Origin: Nematostella vectensis
Taxonomy: Eukaryota > Cnidaria > Anthozoa > Actiniaria > Edwardsiidae
Reading direction: 5' to 3'
DNA length: 64,000 bases
NCBI RefSeq assembly: GCF_932526225.1
Contig: NC_064035.1
Span: forward strand, 15,052,469 to 15,116,468
Under the pieces are notes generated by a model. The model worked only from the letters and a program-made list of their open reading frames with translations. It was not told where the DNA came from and did not search any database. The position numbers and the translations under genes are program-made. Shown one piece after another: positions 55,095-64,000 of this stretch; the first letter of the stretch is position 1, and the number at the start of each line of letters is the position of its first letter.

Positions 55095-55205
55095 CCAGGG
55101 CCGTACATACCAGAGTGATTTAGTTTATGCTTTATAGTTTTGTCTACAAATAGCACGTCTATTGAGAACCGAAAGTGGACCTTCGGCCTTTGTGGGGGGG
55201 CGGTG
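55095..55205 (-). repeat. Inverted partial copy of the 36.8/58.3-kb repeat
   Basis: In reverse complement it reads ...CCGAAGGTCCACTTTCGGTTC and TAGACGTGCTATTTGTAGAC, matching 36795-36860 and 58290-58345. Confidence 0.65.
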
Positions 55206-56050
55206 CGTTACGAGATGACGTAAACAGGGTGAATTTCGTAATAGACTCCAAGCAGTCGCCGCTGGGTCGATAGTCTCACTTTAGGTAACTATCATTTCAG
55301 CCCTTTTCCTTCAAACTAACGTGAAAACCTCAAGTTTCAAGGTCTAGCGAGAACGGGAACGTGTGCGCTGAAAAGCAGAAAACCATAGTTCGCTATGTTA
55401 GAGATAAGGTTCTAGGCTAGCCAGCGTAGCGGCACTAAAAGGGAGAGGAAGCGCCGTTGACAGTTTATCAGAACGGTTTTAAAACCGCAAAACGCCGATT
55501 ATTTTATGTTCAAATGTTCTCTCTCCGTATTGGTGATCGATTTTTCGTAGTACTAGATCAGTTGTTGCTTGGTGAAAGTTCTTTGTATGAATGCATGAGT
55601 TGAACGCATGACACTTCCTAACTTTTGTTTCTAACAGTTAACTTAGGTAAGTCGTGTCTCTGTTCTCTCTCGTGCTCATTGATTCTTTTTTTTATAAATA
55701 AAGAGATAAAAGATATACAAAAATACCGTTAAAAAATTAACATTTGAATTCTCGGTCCCGAAAGCAATAGATAGTAACCTACTGGGCTTTGCGAATTTTA
55801 AAAACAAAACATGTTATCCATCTAACTTTTGTTGTATAGCTAATGAAAAGGGTAGAGTGCAATACAAGGGTTATCTAGAAGCCACAACCGCAAACATGGG
55901 GCGAGCGCTCGGTCTTGTTTTCGCTAAAAACCTGGAAACGCTGCTTCAAAGGCTAAAGGGTTGCCGCGAGTGTATAAAATATCTGGTTGGGTGGGATTAT
56001 TTACTCATTATTCAAAATCGTTGCTTATTATTCTGTAAAAACGCCCCTTA
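55206..56050. other. Intergenic / 3' flank of the SLC23 gene
   Basis: No supported gene. 55857-56054 is open on the plus strand but has no motif and opposes the SLC23 terminal exon. Confidence 0.4.
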
Positions 56051-59000
56051 CTAAACCCACATGGAGTAAGAAACATGTTGATTAGTTTTCACAACTCCTT
56101 CGTCTCCATGAGTATCTTCTTCTGTATAGTACGGTAGGAACGGAAGAAATCTTGCAATTGGGAGTTTGCTCAGGCGGTTGAGTCCGAAAGGCAGGTCATA
56201 GATGTAGATTGAAGCAAGAGAGCCACTCTCATCTCCTTCCTGGGTAACAATTGTGCGCCATCGATAGATACCCCGCTCTTCTGGTGTTCCTGGAATTGCA
56301 TTGTCCAAAAAGAGTCCAGTTATTCCTGCCACCGCCATGCTGGTCTTCAGGAGTACAGTGATGATCTGATCGATCTCTCGTAAACCTGTCAGGCAACGAA
56401 CCTCAAGATCAGATCCAAAGACATAAAGTAGCTATACTAACAGAAGAAGATTGTCTGAGGGTTTGAGGGTACTAGTCAAATGTAAGGCGGTGACGAGGGA
56501 GGTAGGTTTGTTTTGGGGGTTGAAGAGACTGATCGAGAGGCTTGTACTAATTCCTAGTGCATGTCAAGGTAACCGAAAATGTTCATTTGTTTGTAAAAAA
56601 AAAAAAAAAGGTCCTAGCGATATGCTATCATGCTAGTATTCATTAAAGTGGTTACCTGTTGCTATAGCTTCCGGGTGCTTATCCAAATACCATGGCAACG
56701 CGAAGCCAAGCATCAGCGATACACCGATGATGAAGAGATTACGTGACGAATTTAAATCGACGAACTGCAAGCTGGAGATCCCTACCGCCGTTACTATCCC
56801 AAACATCACCATGAAGACCCCGCCTACAATGGGGTCAGGAACGGTGGTGAAAAGAGCGCCTATTTTCCCGACCACGCCCATAACCACAAGGATCAGCCCT
56901 GCGTACTGGATCACACGCAAACTGCCAACCTGACGGTCAATAACCAGATGATTGATAAAGAAGATGCAGAATGGAAATACAGATGATGTCGAAGTGCTTT
57001 CTCTTTTATAGTCATTGAATTGCTCTATAAACATAACTCGCGGCTACTCAAACAATTCGCGATTTCCCTTTAAAATCTGAAATTTAAGGTGTGTGACTAC
57101 TACGAGTGGTTGTATTGAAAGGGTGCGGGAAGCGGCACCTTGTTCCAGAAATCCATGGAAAACATGTTTGATTATACAAATAGAGTTTTAAAATCTCATT
57201 CCGCTACTCCTTTTTGTCTAAATTTGTAAATACAATGGGCTTGCAAAAACCTGATTGCTTCATAGACAGAATAAGACATGTTGTCACAGGATGATCGACA
57301 TGTAAACTGTTAAAAATGTTTACACTCACTAAAAAAGGACGGAAAAGAAGGTTACGAGCATTACATGGTGCCCTGATTGAGATAAAGAGCTTGGTTATTG
57401 ATGGTAATCAGCCTTAGCCACAGAAAAAAAAACACTTCGTCTGTCACCTTGCGTTTCTGTCTAAAACGTCTAAAACCAAATAAACCATCAGTTTGTTTCG
57501 TACCTTTGTGATGCCAAGTGCCCCAATATTCTCGCTGTATGACGTAGTCCCGTTACCACTCCCCCACAGTCCGGTGATGAGACACCCAATGCCCTCCACA
57601 CCGATCCCGCGATTGATGGCATGCTTAGGGGGAGGGGGTGCGCCGGATAATCTAGCGCATGCGTAGTAGTCGCCCACGGACTCTATGATTGAGGCCAAGA
57701 CACCGGCCAGCATCCCAAACACCCCTGCGGCACTGACGGTGGGCGTGCCCCATTGACCTGTCAGTCAAGTCAACATTCAATACTTTAGACGTTGAACTAT
57801 AATTATTTAAGGTCCAAGTGACTAATAATAAAATATAACTTTATACAATAAATCACTAATTGCTCATAGTGCTTTACAATTCACCTCCAACGTGTGGACA
57901 CGGATTATTGAATGCGTTACCGGGAATGTTTATGAATTACTGATTGTCAACCCCCCGCCCCAAGGTCCCGTTTAAAGAAACCCTCTCTGTGTAAAGCCCA
58001 CTCTCAGCCTTGGTCCTGGGGTTCCCTTTGGGATTTCTGAGTTTGGCAAGAGGGGCTGAAAAGGGCCAATCCCAGAGAAAGGGGGTTCGGGAGACGTGAC
58101 ATGACGTGACGTGACAAAACGACATCCGAAACACCACAGGAACCCCGAGGAAGGCGGGAACTAAGGTGCATTATCTAAAGGTGTGTCATTGAGGGAGCCA
58201 CTAGGAGACTAGTCTCCATTTACCATTACCTGAACCAGTTATACTCTCGCAGAAGCACCCCCCCCCCCCCCCACACAAACACACACACAACGGCCGAAAG
58301 TCCACTTTCGGTTCTCAATAGACGTGCTATTTTTACACAAAACTATAAAGCATAAGCTAGTATGTAATCAATCCATAAATCAGACTTTTCTGCAGCCAAA
58401 TCCGACAAACGTCCCGTGGAGTGCAAAAGCACTAAAAAACACTTTTGTTATTTCTGGGGTGCTCAGATTTTTGTCAGGTAACCAACTCCATCCAACCCCC
58501 TCTCCCCCCCCCCCCCCCCCCTCCCAGAAAAATTAGGTATATTTTTCTGATGATGCACCCCCTCCCCCCCAAAGAAAAATCCTGGGTACGGGCCTGGAAG
58601 ATATGGCGTTTGTAACACATTACCTGGGTAAGGGAACCTGAACCAGTTGCTCTCTCGCAAAACAATCGTCCGCGCGTCTGTCCTTGCGAGAAAATTTGGG
58701 TGTTTAGGGTCATCCGGGAATCCCCCCGCAGCCGTGACGATAGCGCAGATCACCCACGACACAAAGATCGCTAGAATGATCTGTAAAGAACGAATCAAGG
58801 CTACGGAAAGAGAGAACACAGCAAGAATAATAGTCTTCTAACTCTCTAAACATCTTAGACGCATTGTGCAGCTCAGGGCAGCTAGTACAAAATGCGCTCG
58901 AATCCAGGTTTAGAGAGGAGGCTTGTAGTATTAAAAACTTGAAATAATACAGCGGAGGCAAAGCAAGCACACTACAAGAAACGATAAAAAATGCTCAGTT

Positions 59001-61245
59001 ATCAATAGCAACAAAATAAACTCGAGTGAACAAAGGCTAAAACACTTTATAAAATGTAGAATGATACAGCGCCAGCTTCCCTGTTTTCCCTGAATCGTTA
59101 TTTTATTTTTATTTTTATGTTCGTTTTATGTTTTTTTGTTTTTTAAGTCGGAGAAAAGAAAAACGGCCTCTGAAAGAGTTCATCTTATGTCGGTTTCTTT
59201 TAATTTTTCATTTCTTTTGTGGGGTTTCCCCACTCGTTGCCGTCGCCGCTGTAAATTAAGGACATATTGAATCTTTCTATTTTTCTATCTAGCCCTATAT
59301 TTAACCCACCGGAAAAAGCTTAAATATCGGACAGTGTACGACGAAGAAGCCTTTCTTGAACCTGTAGCCCAGTAAAGGCACCTTGATGTTGGTAAGAATC
59401 TGAGAGAAGATGGTTATCAATGCCACCGTCCTGTACAGACAGAAAGAATCACAGTGAACCCTCTGTTGACACTCTAGAGTCGAGACAGCCTAGTTCCTAG
59501 CAGTCCATTTGGGATCTATCCTTGAGGCAAGAGTGGCTGGAGAGAACCAGCCAAGGGAACAGGGAGAAACGGATCCCTGTGACGTCACTACTTTTACCAG
59601 CCACAGGGAACCCAATCAGTAACCCGAGTAAGAACACCCAGGACCTGGGGACTAGGCTGGGACCGAAATCAACATGCTTGCTGTTGTCAAACATCCAGAT
59701 ATGGGTTTATGTATTTACAGTGTTGTCATTCCTTTAAATCGTGATTTTTACTCAACTGTTTAATCAAACTTGATTAAGGGACCAACCATTTCATATCAAC
59801 AGGTTAGCAAGCTGGCAAGGGGGAAAATAAACTACTTCTATAAAAAGTCGAGTAAAGCCAAATTCAGTAGAAAAAACAAACAAACAGGCAACGGGCAACT
59901 ATTGGCTAGCAAGCTCGCCTAGATCCAGCTGAGTTGGGAACCAAACTGACTATGTTACTTCCCATTCAGGTATAAAATGGTCGGTCCATGTACACTCACA
60001 TGAAAGCCACTCCCCAATGATTGCCTATAGAAAACAAAAACATGTACATTTGAGAAACTGTTTTATCGTAGAAAGGTCAAGGAAGCAAGCAAAGAAACAT
60101 CAAGCGAAAAAACATCTAAGAATAGCACATATCCGTGGACTGTGTCTTACCGGCATGCTCTGCGGCGACATGGAATAGCGATAAGCCAATCAGAGTGATC
60201 GTAGGTGCCACAGCGATTGGTCCAATGAAGCGCAACAGGAATCCCATGACTCCTGAAAATCCGATGAAGATTTGGAACAAGGAGGAGACCATGATGGCAC
60301 CTTGGATCTGGACAAAAAAATGTAAGCAGAAAAAGAAGATTAAGGTAAAGGAGGTCACTGTTTAAGTGGCTCGGTTCCTCCATAACACATTAAAGAATGC
60401 CATGTTAAAAAAATAAACTATAGCGTCTTATACTTTATAAGCGATGTCTGACTGAAAATATCTCAGCTCGTTGCTTGAATGAGCCGATGAAAATTGATAT
60501 TTCGTGTTGCACGGTGTTGTCCAGTGGCGCAAAATTGCGAGGTCGAGCTCGCATACTTACCTCTCGCATTCGTATCCTCCAATCGCCGCTGTTGTCTGTT
60601 GTTGCGTTAGCTGTTATGTTCAATCCATCTGTAACTGAACAGCGAAACTAGGACATTTTCGAGGGGCTAAACACGATACCAACAAACGTAGCGATTCAAA
60701 GTAAGATTTAACGCCATGAAAGATGGTTCCTGACAACTTTGAAACCATCCCAAATGCCAGTGAACACTGTGGGAATGTCCATGTGTGGCCATGTTTGGGT
60801 ATATATTCTGGGGCTATTTTTTACTGGAATGATTTCAGGACTGATGTTAGTTTTAGCAGCAGGTATAAAGCAAACGAAATAATTACTAGATACATTCTTG
60901 TATAGTTCATTGTGTCAATTACCTGTATCCGTTGGACACTTGAATTGCGGGAGCGACAAGATGGCAAAAGTCGGCGCCAGGAACGAAAATGTTCCCCCTT
61001 GGACGATTGGCAACCTACGACGCAAAAAGGATGTTGTGGATGATGGCGTTGAATAGCTTTGAATGGTAATAGGAATTCTTTCTTTACCTGACGCCGAAGG
61101 TGGTCTGCAGAAGGGTGGAGATACCCGAGACGAAAAAGATAGTGGAGAGAACCTCCGCGACGACTAGAGGGTTGTTGGAGAAGCACATAGGTCCACTCAA
61201 GATAAATGGAATGGAAAGAGTTCCGCCCAACATCGTCAGGTAATG
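56051..61245 (-). CDS. SLC23/NAT-family nucleobase or ascorbate transporter, N-terminus not found
   Basis: Ten in-phase exons: 61245-61088, 61014-60923, 60634-60561, 60307-60151, 60024-60000 (25-nt microexon), 59430-59310, 58780-58624, 57757-57504, 56929-56656, 56385-56051. They give 548 aa from [13 protein letters not shown] (family QH motif of TM1) to the stop. Family landmarks in order: [117 protein letters not shown], the NAT signature [27 protein letters not shown] and [13 protein letters not shown]. About 50-90 N-terminal residues should lie upstream. I do not see their exon before 64000. These are plasma-membrane Na+- or H+-coupled transporters. The first signature residue is Glu, as in nucleobase carriers, rather than the Pro of vertebrate ascorbate carriers. 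Confidence 0.93.
58250..58600 (+). repeat. G/C-tract dispersed repeat in an SLC23 intron
   Basis: Same order of blocks as 36740-37050: C run, AAGTCCACTTTCGGTTCTCA, CCAAATCCGACAAACGTCCC, long C run, and AAAAATCCTGGGTACGGGCC. Confidence 0.75.
59515..59665 (+). repeat. Dispersed repeat fragment related to 21.95-22.03 kb
   Basis: TTTTACCAGCCACAGGGAAC and the following CCGAGTAAGAACACCCAGG resemble TTACCAGCCACAGGAAACCC and CGAGCAGAAATAAG near 21990. It is located in an SLC23 intron. Confidence 0.5.
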
Positions 61246-61489
61246 CTGGAATTCGAATAATTGAATCAGTAATAGAGAAGGGTCTGCAGAGTATACCTGA
61301 ACGAGTAAGCACCGCATTTACAGGATATGCCTTAAAAAGTACGGGTGTACAGGGGTGTGTGAATTTCCACGAGGTAGCGAGGTAGAGAGGCGTTTCTACT
61401 GGGTCTAGCTCCACAAGTATGGGCAGGGTGTATAGGGTATAGCAACCTCGAATATAGACCACTAGGGCTGTCAAAACTATTAGTGCAGT

Positions 61490-61589
61490 TAAAGACAGCA
61501 GGGTATAGTGTTATTGAGTATGGACTGGGGATACAGCAGAATATAGGGACATTTAGTATGGACCGGTTATGCAGCAGGGTATACACTGT
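61490..61589 (+). repeat. 38-bp minisatellite, left part
   Basis: Degenerate copies of GCAGGGTATAG[T/G]G-TTATTGAGTATGGACCG. The array stops abruptly at 61589, where a transposon begins, and continues after it at 63755. Confidence 0.75.
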
Positions 61590-63754
61590 TAGTTTCAGGG
61601 AGTTATTTTTACTCCACTCAGAGTAACTTAGCTGAATTTAAGAAGGAAAACGATAGTCTTTATTATATAAGACAACAGACTGACAGATAAAAATAATAAT
61701 TTTATCGTATTTATTGTTGAGACAAAAAACTCTACCCTGTGCCTAGGAGTTTCCTAAGATTTCCTAAGTTCGACCAAAACAACAAAATATGACTAAACTT
61801 CCTAAAAATTCCTAGGATTTCCTAGTATAAGCAGTAGACCAGAAAATCGGAATAATTTGGATAAGAAAATCTTAGGAAGAAGATTTGAAGCATTCTATAA
61901 TTTAGGAACTCTTAGGAAATTCTTAGGAAATCCTAAAAGAACATTTTCAATACAAGAACAGACCTCACCATACTTGCATATATTGTCAGCTATACTACAA
62001 CAATAGGAAATGTAATCAAAGACAGGCATTGGACTCGAACATAAGTTTTATGTGGTGTACTTTCAGAATCCGCTCAGAATAATTAGTACTGCATTGAAAA
62101 GAAAGATAGGTAGGGTGATAATTGTATAAAATTCTTAGATCCGATTTGAACATTATAAAATCATATATATTGTTTCTAATAGAAATGCTACTTGAGATTA
62201 TAAAAAAAAAAAGAAGTCCCGCTTTGCAGATAGAAGACGGTTCACCAGGGCCCGTAAAAGCAAAATGTACCGGGCGTTCCTCGCTTTAAGTGGCCGAGAG
62301 GGGCTTGGGCCCAAGGCGCGAAATCATAACGGTCGAACGAAAGCCATTATCACAGCCTCCAAACGGATAGCTGTTTATTCCCGTCTTTTCTACGCGTAAT
62401 TCACCTTTTTTAAGGATTTGATGGCAGAAAATGGATTGAAGTAAAAGGTTAGTGTGTAATGGGCTTTATAATGTGATAGGTTCAATAGTAAATGTGATTT
62501 TTGCGACCAACTTCAGCATCAAATCATCGTTCGTGAGCGGATTTCTCGAACTAGACTGATATGTTTTGTGATTCTTTGTTATCTTCCAAAGCAATACTAC
62601 CTTCTTATGTGTTTCTCTTATTATCTTCGCAGGACATTATGATAGAGATAGTAAAATGTGCTCGAGTTGCAAAGCCAGAAAAGAAAGAAGTTTGAGGTAT
62701 AAGGAATGTATCAAGGCGTAAAGTTATTCACTAATCACTGTACTTACATCTAAAGCGCCTATGATTTATAAACTGTTACTTGAAGCACAAAATTGAATAA
62801 CTTAGCTTAGTAAAAACCTAGTAATCAGTCTTGCACCTAAAATTTGTCCAGATATTTATTTTAAATATCTAATGTTACTGTAGTTGGTTTTTGTATTCTG
62901 ATCACAGTAAACCCTGCATATGAAGAACCTAGTTATCTTTTCAAGCTAGCCTACCAGGTTCAAATTTAAATGGTGCATATAGAGGCATTAGGCTTCTAGC
63001 TTCTTATCTGAATATACAAAGATGGAGGAGGAGGCAGTTCTTTTGGAAAACCGTAATGACGCCAAAAAGGGTAATGTTTAAAAGTTGTTAAAGTTGTTAT
63101 AGAAAAATAATATTGTGTTTGTTTGTTTCAGCTTTGTTATGTTGGAACACTTGTTAGTAATTTTGTCCTGGACACCTTATGTCAAATGACTATTATTTTT
63201 CAAACATTTTTTCAACTTATATTTTTGTTATTTTTTAAACTGAATTGTTTAATTAAATGATTTGTCAAATTCATAATAACGTCTTTTCCTTGGTGTTTCT
63301 AAATTACTCTTATTTCTCCAGTATTAACCCCTGAAGTAGGTGGAGTTTAAACTGCCATTTTGTAAAAACAGGGGGGAAGGGGAAATAAAATAGGGGGTAA
63401 AAATTGACTCCCATTTTGAGGGTGAATTGTACTCTTTTAATGGAGTAACATCAAGCAACTTAGTAAAATACTCCACTTAGCTACCCCCTAAAGTGGGTAA
63501 AATTTACTCCCCTGAGAGAGTAGGAAAAAAAGGAGTAAAAAATAACTCCATTTTGAGGGTAAATTGTACTCCTTTAATGGAGTAATAGCAAGCAACCTAG
63601 TAAATCACTCCCTTTAGTTACTCCCCTACAGGGGTAAAATCTACTCCCTTGAGAGAGTAGAAAAAAGGGAGTAAAAAATTACTCCAAAAAGGGAGTCATT
63701 TTGTACCTCGGTTTTTTACTCCCTTTTTGGAGTTAAAACTACTCTCTGAAACTA
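61590..63754. mobile_element. Non-autonomous DNA transposon, 2,165 bp, inserted in the minisatellite
   Basis: Ends are TAGTTTCAGGGAGTTATTTT (left) and, inverted, AACTACTCTCTGAAACTA (right), flanked by the direct repeat ACTGT at 61585-61589 and 63755-63759. A TA duplication with slightly shorter inverted repeats is an alternative reading. The right third (63380-63740) consists of subterminal repeats rich in [G/A]GAGTA and TACTCC in both orientations. 61740-61940 has inverted TTCCTAAGATTTCCTAAG / CTTAGGAAATTCTTAGGAAA blocks. No protein-coding frame of significance, so it must be mobilised in trans. The superfamily is undetermined. Confidence 0.75.
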
Positions 63755-64000
63755 ACTGTGTAGTGTTATTGAATATGGACCGTGTATACAGCAGGGTATA
63801 GTGTTATTGAGTATGGACCGTGTATACAGCATGGTATAGTGACATTGAGTATGGGCCGGGTATACATCAGGGTATAGTGACATTGAGTATGGACCGTGTA
63901 TACATCAGGGTATGGGGACATGGAGTATGGACCGTGTATACAGCAGGGTATAGGGACATTGAGTATGGACAGAGTGTATACAGCAGGGTATAGGGACATT
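63755..64000 (+). repeat. 38-bp minisatellite, right part, runs off the window
   Basis: Six to seven copies of AGGGTATAG[T/G]G[T/A]-CATTGAGTATGGACCGTGTATACAGC. Copies here are more uniform than those left of the transposon. The minus-strand frame (VHTQCHYTLMYT-like) is a repeat artefact. Confidence 0.85.

Noticed and set aside
55857-56054. 65-codon plus-strand frame near 55.9 kb
   Set aside because: Antisense to the SLC23 3' region, with no motif or context.
61246-61474. Upstream minus-strand frame as the missing N-terminal SLC23 exon
   Set aside because: The translated peptide shows none of the expected PPW...CILLGFQ features, and the region runs into the minisatellite.

Overview
The window looks like nuclear DNA from an anthozoan cnidarian, most likely a sea anemone of the Nematostella type. 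This is inference. The support is short genes with compact GT-AG introns, Hox-class homeobox genes without a dense cluster, a moderately AT-rich background, long poly-G/poly-C tracts inside dispersed repeats, many small palindromic non-autonomous transposons, and a hammerhead-ribozyme retroelement. No bacterial, organellar or viral gene set is visible.

Layout. 0-3.5 kb is diverged dispersed repeat. 3.48-4.56 kb holds a 1,057-bp insertion flanked by an 11-bp target-site duplication. It carries three identical 57-nt type I hammerhead ribozymes, one on the minus strand and two in tandem on the plus strand, in units of about 350 bp. This is a retrozyme or a Penelope-type terminal-repeat fragment. 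5.2-8.1 kb is a broken copy of a multicopy gene family with an EADTR...TDTDVV motif. 8.4-18.4 kb is mostly non-coding: a diverged 620-bp tandem duplication, G-tract repeats, and a perfect 24-bp hairpin built from octamer (ATGCAAAT) motifs. 18.5-25.1 kb carries two divergently oriented homeobox genes. One is a two-exon Hox-class gene on the minus strand (243 aa). The other is a small divergent two-exon gene on the plus strand (114 aa). About 4.7 kb lies between them.

27-39.8 kb holds the remains of a receptor guanylate cyclase on the plus strand. Its ligand-binding, kinase-homology, dimerisation-helix and cyclase exons are recognisable, but the ligand-binding part has several frameshifts and at least one expected cyclase exon is missing. 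A minus-strand MAPEG-like membrane gene sits inside one of its introns. 40.1-41.7 kb is a 76-bp satellite array and nested foldback elements. 42.5-52.4 kb is a complete minus-strand ASPP-family gene. Its ten exons join without a phase error into 1,006 aa (ubiquitin-like N-terminus, coiled coils, low-complexity middle, ankyrin repeats, SH3). 54.7-55.0 kb is a GPCR fragment. 56.0-61.2 kb is a minus-strand SLC23 nucleobase/ascorbate transporter. Ten in-phase exons give 548 aa, including a 25-nt microexon, and the N-terminus lies beyond what I can find. 61.6-63.75 kb is a non-autonomous DNA transposon inserted into a 38-bp minisatellite that continues to the window end.

The intact genes (homeobox pair, MAPEG-like, ASPP, SLC23) have no evident shared pathway. 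The most unusual content is the ribozyme element, the homeobox pair, the decaying receptor cyclase, and the number of long palindromes.
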